DNA of 64,000 bases. Origin: Marixanthomonas sp. SCSIO 43207 (lineage in GTDB: Bacteria > Bacteroidota > Bacteroidia > Flavobacteriales > Flavobacteriaceae). Below are positions 51,973 through 61,080 of this stretch, piece by piece. Within the stretch, counting starts at the first letter, position 1, and the number at the start of each line of letters is the position of its first letter. The DNA is taken from contig NZ_CP063203.1 of NCBI RefSeq assembly GCF_019904255.1, positions 2,242,001-2,306,000 of the forward strand, given 5' to 3'. The notes below the pieces were generated by a model. That model searched no databases. It had not been told where the DNA came from and worked only from the letters and a program-made list of their open reading frames with translations. The position numbers and the translations under genes were made by a program.

Positions 51973-54030
51973 CTATTGATTTTGAAGCGCTGTTTTAATT
52001 TCTTCTTTATTCCAGGCAAGGATGCTTTTGGCAAGGAAAATTGAAGCAAGAACCATTAATGCAAGTATCAATAATTCTGAAATGTTTGAAGCTTCATAAA
52101 ATAATGATGCTATAAAATGATATACATTAAAAAACCCGACAATCAACGCCCAGCAGAAAGACGTCCATCTAAACCAAGATTTTTTTATTTCTAATGTAAA
52201 TAAAAAGAATAATAAGGCTAAACCTTCTAGAGCAACTCTCCATAGATGGTGATTTATTGGTACATCGCCTGTGGCTCCTTCAATCATTACAGATTCATTA
52301 TAATAAACACTGAACAAGCCATAAATGTGATGTACAATAAATCCTATTGCTAAAAATAACCATAAGATCGCAGTTTTTGTTCTCATAAACTTTAAGGTTT
52401 TTGTTGGTTGTAATGTAGTAGCATCAACCGTTTCTTTAATTTCTATGTTTCGTGATGTCACAAGGTCTGAATGAGCTATATTTCGAACCGGACGTTTTAA
52501 TTTAGTCACTATCCAAAGTGAAGTACAGCCCATAAGTATCCAGAAAAAATCAACACAAAAAATTTCGTATTGAGCATTGGCAAAGGTTTTCCAAAACCAA
52601 TTTCCTGAAGTTAATCCATTTACCAATGGTATGATAAGACCTATAATACCCCCAGATACTAAGCTATATTTATTGGTTTTATAATTATCTCGCAAAAACC
52701 TGAAAAATCCAGCAACCAGTGCCCAACCAAGAAAGTAAACACAATATAAAATAGTTTCTCTAGATGGATCAAGTGAACGAGGAAGTAATTTTGCTACCAC
52801 AAATGAAAAAGCAGTAATAGGATACATACCTAGACAAATAGCCAAATATATATGACCTACTTTCCTGTTATAAAGCTTTTGTGAAGCAGAAATATTTTTT
52901 TTGTTTCGAGCTTCTAGCCAGATTAACACTCCAGATATAATTACAAAACAAGTAATTAAAGCCATTAAAAAATAAATGAACTTTAAAGGCAATCCTCCAA
53001 AATCACCAAAATGCAACCTTCTTATCGTTAGTTCTACATCTTCCAAGTAATCATTTTCAAAAGGATTTTTTTCTGAAATAAGTTGTTGTGAAGCTACATC
53101 ATAAACGGTTCGACCATTACCTAAAAATTTTTGATTGGGATCTAGCAAACCATCTACTTGAAACTTCATGTTTTCAGCTCCATAATTTCGTATGTAAACT
53201 TGAGCAGGGGTAAAGTTTTCCCATTTGCTATGTGTTTTTTCCATGAACACATTCAAGTCTGGAATGGTATCCAATTTTTTATTTTCAAGAGGATACGTTT
53301 TTGCCATAGGTCGCAACGCTTCAATTGTTTTTTCTTGGTTGTTGTCAAAAACATAATTTGCAGGAATCAACACCAAAGCCGAAAGGCATAAAAAACAACT
53401 TGTAACAGCAAATACAAATTGGAACGGAAGCCCAATCATCCCTAAAACGGTATGGGCATCTGTCCAAATGGTTTTTAATTTCTTTTTGGGTCTAAAAACA
53501 TAAAAATTCTGAATGATTTTTTTCCAATGAATAAGAACACCCGTGACTATTGCAAATAAGAAGAAAACAGCTATAAAACCGGCAATGTATATACCTATAA
53601 CTGGAACTTGACTAAAAAAATGAAGTCTATAAATAAGTTCACCTATGCTATAAAAATCATAATATTCAGAAAAGTGATACTCATGAGCATCTAAGAAAAA
53701 ATAGTACTTTTTATCAGGGTTATTAACAATTGTACTGTCTTGCGAGGGGCTCAATAAAACATACAATTGCTGCTTAGCATCTGGAGCAATCATTCGCACA
53801 TCTCTTCCGTAGAGATTATAACCACGCCCCTTTATACTATCTATAACTCGATTGTAGTTTATTTCTTGAGCTTTTTCTATCTGCACGGGAGTTTCTTTTT
53901 CCCAAGCAGTAATTTCATCTTTAATCAATGCAAAAGCTCCCGCAAAAAAGATTATATACAATGCAACGCTTATTACAATACCACTCACGGTATGTGTATG
54001 AAAAAATATATTGTAATTGCGTTTATTCAT
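51973..54030 (-). CDS. PepSY-associated membrane protein (siderophore/iron-linked reductase-like)
   Basis: The protein has 685 residues. It begins with a helix typical of the PepSY_TM family (FFHTHTVSGIVISVALYIIF), with the conserved His pair. A large periplasmic domain and a second PepSY-like segment (LRRLHFGDFGGLPLKFIYFL) follow, then many membrane helices. Family members such as FoxB/FsrB/PiuB reduce ferric siderophores in the inner membrane. Here it is the last gene of a TonB-receptor operon (receptor, two small membrane proteins, then this gene, 5 bp after the previous stop), in line with iron release. Confidence 0.88.
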   Translation of the reverse strand: MNKRNYNIFFHTHTVSGIVISVALYIIFFAGAFALIKDEITAWEKETPVQIEKAQEINYNRVIDSIKGRGYNLYGRDVRMIAPDAKQQLYVLLSPSQDSTIVNNPDKKYYFFLDAHEYHFSEYYDFYSIGELIYRLHFFSQVPVIGIYIAGFIAVFFLFAIVTGVLIHWKKIIQNFYVFRPKKKLKTIWTDAHTVLGMIGLPFQFVFAVTSCFLCLSALVLIPANYVFDNNQEKTIEALRPMAKTYPLENKKLDTIPDLNVFMEKTHSKWENFTPAQVYIRNYGAENMKFQVDGLLDPNQKFLGNGRTVYDVASQQLISEKNPFENDYLEDVELTIRRLHFGDFGGLPLKFIYFLMALITCFVIISGVLIWLEARNKKNISASQKLYNRKVGHIYLAICLGMYPITAFSFVVAKLLPRSLDPSRETILYCVYFLGWALVAGFFRFLRDNYKTNKYSLVSGGIIGLIIPLVNGLTSGNWFWKTFANAQYEIFCVDFFWILMGCTSLWIVTKLKRPVRNIAHSDLVTSRNIEIKETVDATTLQPTKTLKFMRTKTAILWLFLAIGFIVHHIYGLFSVYYNESVMIEGATGDVPINHHLWRVALEGLALLFFLFTLEIKKSWFRWTSFCWALIVGFFNVYHFIASLFYEASNISELLILALMVLASIFLAKSILAWNKEEIKTALQNQ

Positions 54031-54035
54031 ATAAC

Positions 54036-54338
54036 TTAATTAATAGGATTATATATTTTTCCGAAATAAATACTTACGGCCAAAACAATACAGATGATCA
54101 AGTATAAGGCCCATAATCTCCATCCGTTTTTAGCCATAAATGAAACAATCATAATGGCAACCCAAACTATATAAAGTGAGTAAGCCGAAGTAATAAGTAC
54201 TAATTTGTAATTAGGTAACCAATATGCTAAGGCAATGTGTAATAAAGCCGATATGATGTAACCACCCAAAATACCAGCTGATATTTTTGCACCTCTCTGC
54301 CATGGAGAATCTGTTAAATATTTTCTGTTAGCCGGCAT
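54036..54338 (-). CDS. Small membrane protein of the TonB-receptor operon
   Basis: The ATG at 54338 (100 residues, MPANRKYLTDSPWQRGAKIS) is chosen over a TTG six codons earlier. Three membrane segments follow a short cytoplasmic start (ILGGYIISALLHIALAYWLP, LVLITSAYSLYIVWVAIMIV, LWALYLIICIVLAVSIYFG). Genes of this type sit between siderophore receptors and PepSY proteins in Bacteroidota. The start lies 11 bp inside the preceding gene. Its role is unknown, possibly an accessory to the PepSY protein. Confidence 0.72.
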   Translation of the reverse strand: MPANRKYLTDSPWQRGAKISAGILGGYIISALLHIALAYWLPNYKLVLITSAYSLYIVWVAIMIVSFMAKNGWRLWALYLIICIVLAVSIYFGKIYNPIN

Positions 54339-54669
54339 ATGTAAGGTATAATTCAAAGGTTAGTGATAAGATGAACAGCACTGTCAATTGTTTATAATTG
54401 ATGAGCTGCATAGGTACTAGAAGAACAAGTAAACTATCAAGTATTGATAAAATAATGAATTCTGTGATAATTCCTGCTGCAAGTCCCCATTGTAAACAAC
54501 TTATAATAAATGCTATAAAAAGAATAAACAACCCAGAAGTTTTAAAGATTGTTTTATGTTGTGATACAATCTTTTGTTCAGGCACTGTTTTGGGAATTAC
54601 TGCTCGCTGTGAGGTTAACAGCAGCATATAAAAGCCAATAATAGTAAGTAAAAAAATTACTGTAATCAT
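54328..54669 (-). CDS. Membrane protein of the TonB-receptor operon
   Basis: The protein has 113 residues and about four hydrophobic segments (ITVIFLLTIIGFYMLLLTSQ, FKTSGLFILFIAFIISCLQW, IITEFIILSILDSLLVLLVP, LTVLFILSLTFELYLTYAG). No motif points to a function. It is 97 bp downstream of the receptor gene, behind a hairpin, and overlaps the next gene by 11 bp. Similar small DUF3325-like proteins are known beside PepSY genes; I mention this only as a possible relation. Confidence 0.68.
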   Translation of the reverse strand: MITVIFLLTIIGFYMLLLTSQRAVIPKTVPEQKIVSQHKTIFKTSGLFILFIAFIISCLQWGLAAGIITEFIILSILDSLLVLLVPMQLINYKQLTVLFILSLTFELYLTYAG

Positions 54670-54685
54670 CTTATTCTTTTAAAAG

Positions 54686-54718
54686 GCAATAACCCTGTAA
54701 TTTTATCAGGGTTATTGC
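54686..54718 (-). terminator. Hairpin between the TonB receptor and its downstream genes
   Basis: GCAATAACCCTG and CAGGGTTATTGC form a perfect 12-bp stem with a 9-nt loop. In the minus direction a short U-tract (CCUUUU) follows. It can end part of the transcripts after the receptor gene, giving more receptor than downstream membrane proteins, or protect the receptor mRNA 3' end. Confidence 0.7.
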
Positions 54719-54766
54719 GCACTTAACAACTAATCAATCAATGGGGATTATCCATTAAAAAATATC

Positions 54767-57193
54767 TTAAAATTTATAGGTGAAATTAGCATACAATGCA
54801 CGTGGCTGTTGTGGCGATATGGTAGTCCACCCTTTGTAATATTCTTTATTAAAAGCATTATTCAGTTTTAAGCCAATTCGGTATTTGTTTGCTTGATAAA
54901 ATACAGATGCATTTGCAATAGTATATTCAGGCAATACAAATTCTCCGGCCGGACCGTAGTTGATAGTTACACGCTCACTTGCTCCATTAAACCCAGCACC
55001 AAGACCAAAACCTTCTAGAGCTCCTGATTGTATTTCATAATTTGCCCAAAAGTTGTAGAGTGTTTCAGCTCCTGCTTCAACGGGACGTGTTCCTAAAAGA
55101 ATTGGATTATCGGTTGCTACAATTTCACTGTCATTATTACTGAAACCGGCTTTTATATTTAATCCATTTATAGGGTTTGCATTTACTTCAATTTCAAAAC
55201 CTTTACTTTCTACTTCTCCACCTTGTATTTTATTAAATGGTGAAGCCGGATCTGTTATAACCTTGTCGGTAACATTAATATCATAATAACTAATTGTTGC
55301 ATTTAAGCGGTTGTTAAATAAATTGGTTTTTAGCCCAAACTCCAATTGATTGGCTTGTTCAGGATCAAAAGATTTTAATGTTTGATCACCGTTTTGAGGA
55401 TCACCCACCAAAGCAGGAGCAACATTTGTAAAACCATTCTGATAATTAGCAAATACAGAAACTACATCTTTTATTGGCTGGTATAATAAGCCAAATTTTG
55501 GAGAGAACGTACTTTGATCATAATCGTCTTCTGTTGTACTTAAATCACCTTCATTATCAAAAACATCAAAACGGATTCCTGCCATAGCAGAAAGAGTAGG
55601 AGTTATGTTTAAAACATCAGACACATATGCGCTATACACATGTGTTTTTGATTTAATATTATTTACATTTTGCGATGCCAAAGCATTATCCACTCCCGAA
55701 GTTGTTAATGGATATGAATCGTTCTCAACTTCTGTAGTAAAAGGATTATCGCCAATTACTTGACCGTTGGCTCTTACATTTCCGTAAAATGCATAACCAG
55801 TACTATTATCTGTAACTGTAGAATTAAAGTAATCAATACCTGCAACTACTCGGTTTCTTAAGGATCCAATTTTAAAATCACCAATAAAGTTTTGCTGAAT
55901 ATCGGTAGTGTTGGTACGCGAGTTTTGTTTGTTAATTAAACGACTGAAGGTAGTTCCTTCCAAAATTCCGTAGTCAAACAAATAAGAATAATATCCATCT
56001 GTTGAAGTACTACTTTTTGAAAGAATAGTTTGAGATTGCCAGGTGTCTGACAGTTTGTAATCCATTTCAACTCGGTAATTAGCAGAAGGATTTTTAAGTG
56101 TCAAATCATTACTGGTAAATGATAATTTATTGTTGTAGTTCAACTCTTGCAGATTACGCGCCCTTGAAGGTGCTGAACGATTTAAGAACAAAAACATAGG
56201 GTTTGTTTGCTCCGCTTGTGTTATTTCTGCATAAAACGAGAAAGACAAACGATTGTTTACTTTGTAAGAAAGAGAAGGAGCTACAAAAAATGATTTTCTG
56301 AAACCGGCATCTTGAAAACTATCTTCTGTAGAATACGATGTGTTTAATCGAAAATATATATTATTATCCTTATCAAGAGGTGTATTAAAGTCTCCTGAAA
56401 TCATATTGAGACCATAGGTACCCGAAGTAAATGAAACTTCACCTCCAAAACCTATATAAGGTTTTTTGGTAACCACATTTATTAAACCTCCATATGAGGT
56501 TACTGTGCTTCCAAATAATGTGGCAGACGGTCCTTTAATAACTTCAATACGTTCTATATTGGCTGCATTGATAGTTCCGTTTGTAATACCCGGAACTCCA
56601 TTTACCAATTGAGGTTGTACAGAAAAACCTCTTAATGCATAATATCCGGCTCCATCACCACCACGCCCAGTAGAGGTCCATAGTTTTTCTATACCGGTTG
56701 CATTTTTTAAAGCGTCTTCAAAATTTGTTGTTACTTGTGATTTTAACAGATCTGTTGTTATCGTGCTATATACTTGTGAATTTTCTAAATCTTGAAGCGG
56801 TAATTTTGAAACATATGCCGTTTTCTTTCTTGAAAACTTGTTTCTACGTTCACCGTTTACTACAACTTCTTGAAGTATCTCATTTCCTTCATAAAGGATT
56901 ATAGTTGGTAATTCCTTGGTTTCATTCGAGGTAATCGTTGTAGTGATTTCTTGCGTTTTAAAACCTACATATGAAACAGTAAGCGTTAACTCACCAGAGG
57001 AAATATTTGAGATTTCAAAGCGACCATTTTCATTTGTTTGAGCTCCTTTTTGTGAGTTACTAAGAAAAACATTTACACCTAATAAAGGTTGCTTATCTGC
57101 ATCTGTTACAGTACCTACGATAGATGCATTTTGTGCTGATGCGCCCGTAATTACTAACATAAATAGTAATACGAGTTGGGGAAGTTTTGACAT
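54767..57193 (-). CDS. TonB-dependent siderophore receptor
   Basis: The protein has 808 residues. The signal peptide ends near 20 (TGASAQ). A carboxypeptidase-regulatory-like domain follows (about 22-100, SIVGTVTDADKQPLLGVNVF...SYVGFKT), then the plug (about 125-240, DALKNATGIEKLW...GGDGAGYYALRGFSVQPQLVNG, ERIEVIKGPSATLFG) and a 22-strand barrel. The LRGF and IKGPSATLFG motifs place it among siderophore receptors of the FhuA/FpvA type, not SusC polysaccharide transporters. The C-terminus ends YANFTYKF. It heads the operon with two small membrane proteins and a PepSY protein. A consensus promoter and a palindrome stand in front. Confidence 0.92.
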   Translation of the reverse strand: MSKLPQLVLLFMLVITGASAQNASIVGTVTDADKQPLLGVNVFLSNSQKGAQTNENGRFEISNISSGELTLTVSYVGFKTQEITTTITSNETKELPTIILYEGNEILQEVVVNGERRNKFSRKKTAYVSKLPLQDLENSQVYSTITTDLLKSQVTTNFEDALKNATGIEKLWTSTGRGGDGAGYYALRGFSVQPQLVNGVPGITNGTINAANIERIEVIKGPSATLFGSTVTSYGGLINVVTKKPYIGFGGEVSFTSGTYGLNMISGDFNTPLDKDNNIYFRLNTSYSTEDSFQDAGFRKSFFVAPSLSYKVNNRLSFSFYAEITQAEQTNPMFLFLNRSAPSRARNLQELNYNNKLSFTSNDLTLKNPSANYRVEMDYKLSDTWQSQTILSKSSTSTDGYYSYLFDYGILEGTTFSRLINKQNSRTNTTDIQQNFIGDFKIGSLRNRVVAGIDYFNSTVTDNSTGYAFYGNVRANGQVIGDNPFTTEVENDSYPLTTSGVDNALASQNVNNIKSKTHVYSAYVSDVLNITPTLSAMAGIRFDVFDNEGDLSTTEDDYDQSTFSPKFGLLYQPIKDVVSVFANYQNGFTNVAPALVGDPQNGDQTLKSFDPEQANQLEFGLKTNLFNNRLNATISYYDINVTDKVITDPASPFNKIQGGEVESKGFEIEVNANPINGLNIKAGFSNNDSEIVATDNPILLGTRPVEAGAETLYNFWANYEIQSGALEGFGLGAGFNGASERVTINYGPAGEFVLPEYTIANASVFYQANKYRIGLKLNNAFNKEYYKGWTTISPQQPRALYANFTYKF

Positions 57194-57235
57194 TTGGTTT
57201 TATTTAGACTTAATACAAATAGTTTTAATTGGGCG

Positions 57236-57266
57236 CAAAAGTACCAAGCGATTATCTATTTTCAAA
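57236..57266 (-). promoter_or_regulatory. Consensus promoter TTTG-N19-TACTTTTG of the TonB receptor
   Basis: On the minus strand an exact -33 TTTG (57263-57266) and an exact -7 TACTTTTG (57236-57243) are separated by 19 bp, the best match to the Bacteroidota primary-sigma consensus in the window. The ATG is 43 bp downstream. Confidence 0.8.
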
Positions 57267-57268
57267 GG

Positions 57269-57291
57269 TTATTTAGATTAAATTTAAATAA
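57269..57291. promoter_or_regulatory. Near-perfect 23-bp palindrome abutting the TonB-receptor promoter
   Basis: TTATTTAGATTAAATTTAAATAA reads the same on both strands except for one G/T mismatch pair and the central base. It ends 2 bp upstream of the -33 TTTG. This suits a dimeric regulator acting on the iron-uptake operon. It does not match the classical Fur box. Confidence 0.6.
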
Positions 57292-57451
57292 ATTTGCTTC
57301 TGAACAGTATAAGTGTGTGATTTATAATTAGATACACTATTGTAGCTAGTTTACATAAAGAAAGAACTAGAACGGCACAGTTATAAACTGAAATAGTGAT
57401 ATTTTTAGCCATTCAATTGTAATATGATTAAAAATCAAATAAAAACTTTAT

Positions 57452-57706
57452 ATGGCGCTAACGAATAATGATATAATGAAAAAATTACGGGTTGCACATA
57501 AACTTCGTGATGAGGATATAGTAAAAATATGTGCCTTGGTAGATTTTAGAGTATCCAAAAGTGAATTAGGCGCAATTTTCAGAAATGAAAATCATCCCAA
57601 ATACATGGAATGTGGTGATCAATTTCTTCGCAATTTTTTAAATGGATTAGTCGTCCATTTACGAGGTCCCAAGCCACCCAGTAAAAAGAAAGCGTCTTCA
57701 AAATAA
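57452..57706 (+). CDS. DUF1456 (YehS-like) protein, single-repeat form
   Basis: The protein has 84 residues. LTNNDIMKKLRVAHKLRDED and VDFRVSKSELGAIFRNENHP are the DUF1456 repeat; FLRNFLNGLVVHLRGP completes it. E. coli YehS has about 156 residues with two such repeats; here only one repeat is present, followed by a basic Ser/Lys tail (PPSKKKASSK). The function of the family is unknown. It precedes the Crp/Fnr regulator gene by 12 bp and is probably cotranscribed. Confidence 0.85.
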   Translation: MALTNNDIMKKLRVAHKLRDEDIVKICALVDFRVSKSELGAIFRNENHPKYMECGDQFLRNFLNGLVVHLRGPKPPSKKKASSK

Positions 57707-57718
57707 TGCTTCTACAGT

Positions 57719-58312
57719 ATGCAGTGTGAAACGTTTCAATCATATATAATTAATAAAGGAGGTATAAGAGAATCTCAATTTGAAGAATTAGCTCCTTTAT
57801 TGCGGTATGATACGTTTTTAAAAAATGATGTCTTGTTACAAAGAGGCGAAACCTGTAAGGCTTCTATGTTCGTTGAAAAGGGATTGCTTAGAGCTTATAC
57901 ATTGGATGAATCTGGAAAAGAGCATATAGTACAATTTGCCCCAGAAAACTGGTTTGTAGGAGATAGAGGAAGTATCTATTTTAATGATCCCTCTTATTTT
58001 AGCATTGACGTTATTGAAGATGCACTTGTAGTTTTTGTTACCGAAGCCTTTATTGAAAAAGCTTCTGAAATGAGCAGTTCTTTCAGGAAATTCAATGAAA
58101 AATTACTTCATAATCACATTCAACACCTTCAAAAGCGTATTGATTTATTATTAAGTGCCTCTGCCGAAAGTAGGTATTTAAACTTTATTGAAATGTATCC
58201 AGATTTACTATTACGCGTACCACAATGGATGATAGCTTCGTACTTAGGAATTACTCCTGAAAGTTTAAGTCGCGTAAGGAAAGCGCTGGCAGATAAAAAC
58301 TTTAAGCCCTAA
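57719..58312 (+). CDS. Crp/Fnr-family transcriptional regulator
   Basis: The protein has 197 residues. A cyclic-nucleotide-binding-like beta roll (about 25-115, LLQRGETCKASMFVEKGLLRA...APENWFVGDRGSIY) is followed by a dimer helix. The C-terminal region ends with a helix-turn-helix (WMIASYLGITPESLSRVRKA), with the SRVRK recognition helix. No cysteine cluster is present, so it is not an Fe-S Fnr; the ligand is unknown. It converges on the pirin operon. An 8-bp inverted repeat (58311-58339) around the stop may act as a weak terminator. Confidence 0.88.
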   Translation: MQCETFQSYIINKGGIRESQFEELAPLLRYDTFLKNDVLLQRGETCKASMFVEKGLLRAYTLDESGKEHIVQFAPENWFVGDRGSIYFNDPSYFSIDVIEDALVVFVTEAFIEKASEMSSSFRKFNEKLLHNHIQHLQKRIDLLLSASAESRYLNFIEMYPDLLLRVPQWMIASYLGITPESLSRVRKALADKNFKP

Positions 58313-58367
58313 TTACTTTTATAAAACTTACAAGTAATTTAGAATGTTTTAAAAATGTTTGGAAAGA

Positions 58368-59234
58368 TTAAGGTAACGGTACAAATTCAGTTTCACCCGG
58401 CACATTAGGAAAACGTTGTGCTTTCCAGTCATCCCTTGCTTTTTGTATCATATCTTTTTCCGAAGCCACAAAATTCCAATGTATATGGCGTTCTTCAGGA
58501 AACGGATCACCTCCAAAAATATATACAGTAGAGTTTTCAGCCATTTCAAATTCGCATAACGTACTATCTTTTGCAATCAATATTTGTTTAGGTTCATAGG
58601 TGTTACCTTCGCTATAAACAGCGCCATCTAAAATATACAAACCGCTTTCTCCAAATAAGTCGTTGCCTAAGGTAATTTTCTGCCGTGAGGTACTTTTTAA
58701 CTCAAGAAAATACAAGTTGCTGTGTACAGGTACAGGCGATTTTCTTCCTAGCACTTCTCCGGCTATAAGTTTAATGGTAATTCCATGTTCACTCCAAGTA
58801 GGAATAGCTTCTTTGTTTATATGATAAAAAGAAGGATCTATTGTTTCTAGGTGTTTAGGAAGTGCTACCCAAATTTGTAAACCGTGTAAAGATTTTTTCG
58901 TATTCCGAAGCGATTCAGGTGTACGCTCAGAGTGAACTACTCCTTTACCAGCGGTCATCCAGTTTACAGCACCGGGTTTTATTTCTACTTCGGTACCTAA
59001 GCTATCGCGATGCATAATTGCTCCTTCAAATAAATAGGTTAGCGTAGAAAGACCAATATGAGGGTGTGGAGGAACATCAAGATTTTCTTGTTCACTCATC
59101 ATTACTGGTCCCATATGATCTATAAAAGCAAAAGGGCCTACCATACGTTTACTGCGAAAAGGTAATAACCTGCCAACCATAAAATTACCAATATTGGCCT
59201 CACGTTCAGGAATAATAGTTTGTAAATTTGACAT
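58368..59234 (-). CDS. Pirin-family cupin protein
   Basis: This 288-residue bicupin has a metal site visible in the N-terminal cupin: VPPHPHIGLSTLTYLFEG (His pair), HRDSLG, and WMTAGKGVVHSE (His and Glu). The proline-rich VPPHPHIG is the pirin signature. Bacterial pirins include quercetin dioxygenases and redox-sensing proteins. It is the last of four genes that read in the same direction (GNAT, pirin, DUF5996, pirin). The second pirin (60202-61080) is a divergent paralogue. Confidence 0.9.
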   Translation of the reverse strand: MSNLQTIIPEREANIGNFMVGRLLPFRSKRMVGPFAFIDHMGPVMMSEQENLDVPPHPHIGLSTLTYLFEGAIMHRDSLGTEVEIKPGAVNWMTAGKGVVHSERTPESLRNTKKSLHGLQIWVALPKHLETIDPSFYHINKEAIPTWSEHGITIKLIAGEVLGRKSPVPVHSNLYFLELKSTSRQKITLGNDLFGESGLYILDGAVYSEGNTYEPKQILIAKDSTLCEFEMAENSTVYIFGGDPFPEERHIHWNFVASEKDMIQKARDDWKAQRFPNVPGETEFVPLP

Positions 59235-59237
59235 AAT

Positions 59238-60167
59238 CTAAAGTTTTTTTAATGAAGGAACTTCAAGTTCATCGACATCCCAATTTGCCAACTTTGCTCC
59301 GGCTTGATAGGCAGATTCCATAAAATCTAACAATACATTTCTTGGGTTTTGAGTAGTAAGAAGGTCGTTGTATTTTAAAATTGCCATAGGACTCCCATTG
59401 GCATCCATCCAGAAAGCTTGATCTGGTTGTAAAGGCTTAGTGTCAATTGCTTTTGGAGAAGGATAGGTGTATGAATAAAAAGCTGGTTCTTTCATATTAT
59501 CATCACCTACCCAAAATCCAAAACTTATGCATTCATGGGTATAAGCATCTTTATCTGAAATACGTGCTTCTTTTGGCATAGGAGGAGCTTTTTTTCCTGA
59601 AAATCGAGTTACTGCAATATCCATAGAATGCCAGTAAACGTGAACAGGACACGTTTTTCCGTAGTAGCGACCGCTGAATTCTTTAAAAACACCATCTACC
59701 CAAAGAAAAAGTTTCCATAACTTGGTACTGTATTCTTGATTGTAATGATGATACGAAGTTATTTCAGAAAAGGGTGTTTCTATATTCAAATCATAAGGCT
59801 TATCAATCAATTTTACTGAAATAGAAAAATCTGAAAGTATATTCATTAATTTTTTATAAAAGTTGGCTACGGTTAATCCTTCTTCAAGTTCAAACTGAGC
59901 CAACTTACCCTCACTTGTTTGTACATCTAGTGTATGTGTAATACAGTTTATGGTAATGGTAAAAGAGTTGTTTCCAGAATCATAATATATGGGTCCTGTA
60001 GTAAAGCCATTGCTGCCTACATATTGGGTTATGTACCACCAATGATTTTTTCTAGGAGTTAGTGAGAGTCTAATTTTTCCTATAATTTGAAGAAATAAAT
60101 GAAGCGTTGTTTTTCGTTCTTCATTTCCTTCATATGGGAGTTTTGATAGATGTGTTGAATGTTCCAT
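59238..60167 (-). CDS. DUF5996-family protein
   Basis: The protein has 309 residues and is soluble. The start (LPYEGNEERKTTLHLFLQII), the segment NHWWYITQYVGSNGFTTGPI and the later CPVHVYWHSMDIAVTRFSG are family features. VHVYWHSMDIA and GFWVGDDNMKEPAFYSYTYP suggest a conserved His/Asp/Tyr pocket. The activity is unknown. It lies between two pirin genes, 3 bp before one and 34 bp after the other, so a joint function with pirins is plausible. Confidence 0.85.
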   Translation of the reverse strand: MEHSTHLSKLPYEGNEERKTTLHLFLQIIGKIRLSLTPRKNHWWYITQYVGSNGFTTGPIYYDSGNNSFTITINCITHTLDVQTSEGKLAQFELEEGLTVANFYKKLMNILSDFSISVKLIDKPYDLNIETPFSEITSYHHYNQEYSTKLWKLFLWVDGVFKEFSGRYYGKTCPVHVYWHSMDIAVTRFSGKKAPPMPKEARISDKDAYTHECISFGFWVGDDNMKEPAFYSYTYPSPKAIDTKPLQPDQAFWMDANGSPMAILKYNDLLTTQNPRNVLLDFMESAYQAGAKLANWDVDELEVPSLKKL

Positions 60168-60201
60168 ATTTTTAAACCTTTTTAAAGTTAATCAATTCTA
60201 C

Positions 60202-61080
60202 TTAATCTTCTAAATAACCAAACTTACCCATATTAAAATCATTAATGGCTTGTATTAATTCTTCTCTGGTATTCATAACAAAGGGACCTTGAGCAGCAAT
60301 TGGTTCATTAATGGGTTCGCCGCTCAAAACCAATACCACCGCATCTTCTGAAGCTTGTACGGTAAATGTTTCTCCCTTATTTTCAAAAAGAACAAAATGA
60401 TCGGTTGGTACCGTTTCAGATTCATTTACGGTTATATTCCCTTCAATAACCAACAAACATGTATTATAGGTTTCAGGAAATGAGAAGGTTGCAGTTCCAT
60501 TTGTGTTTAATCGGGCATTCATCATATGTACAGGCGTAAAGGTTTCTGCAGTACCAGATATATTTTCATATGACCCGGCAACTACTTCAATGATACCGGC
60601 GTTATTGGGTAGGGTGTAGGTGTTTAATTTATCAGCTGAAATAGCTTGGTATTTAGGTTTTGACATTTTATCCTTTGCAGGAAGGTTTACCCACAATTGA
60701 ACCATCTGAAAGTCACCACCGGCTTTACTGAACTCTTTCTCATGATATTCTTTATGTAATACTCCAGAAGCTGCTGTCATCCATTGTACTCCGCCTTCTT
60801 CTATAACACCACCGCCGCCGCTACTATCGTGATGTGCTACTTTTCCTTTGTAGGCTAATGTTACTGTTTCAAAACCGCGATGTGGATGTACACCTACACC
60901 TCTTGGTGTATCGGTAGGAGGGAAGTAGAACTTTGAGTTGTAATCTAGCATAATAAATGGACTCATACGTTCCATATCTAATCTAAACCCGCTAGGGATA
61001 AAGTTATGTACTCTAAAACCATCACCTACAAAATGCGGTGCTCTGGGAGCTGCGACTAGTTCTATATTTTTTGTGTTCAT
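60202..61080 (-). CDS. Pirin-family cupin protein (second copy)
   Basis: The 292-residue bicupin carries GVGVHPHRGFETVTLAYKG, HHDSSG and WMTAASGVLHKEYH, giving the three His and Glu of the pirin metal site. C-terminal cupin FVLFENKGETFTVQ lacks these ligands, as usual. Its glycine-rich loop after HHDSS (GGGGVIEEGG) is longer than in the other copy. It is coupled to the GNAT gene by a 4-bp ATGA overlap, so these two are translated together. Confidence 0.9.
   Translation of the reverse strand: MNTKNIELVAAPRAPHFVGDGFRVHNFIPSGFRLDMERMSPFIMLDYNSKFYFPPTDTPRGVGVHPHRGFETVTLAYKGKVAHHDSSGGGGVIEEGGVQWMTAASGVLHKEYHEKEFSKAGGDFQMVQLWVNLPAKDKMSKPKYQAISADKLNTYTLPNNAGIIEVVAGSYENISGTAETFTPVHMMNARLNTNGTATFSFPETYNTCLLVIEGNITVNESETVPTDHFVLFENKGETFTVQASEDAVVLVLSGEPINEPIAAQGPFVMNTREELIQAINDFNMGKFGYLED

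Noticed and set aside
57269-57291. Palindrome read as a classical Fur box
   Set aside because: It does not align with the GATAATGATAATCATTATC consensus in either register. I kept it as an operator of unknown regulator.
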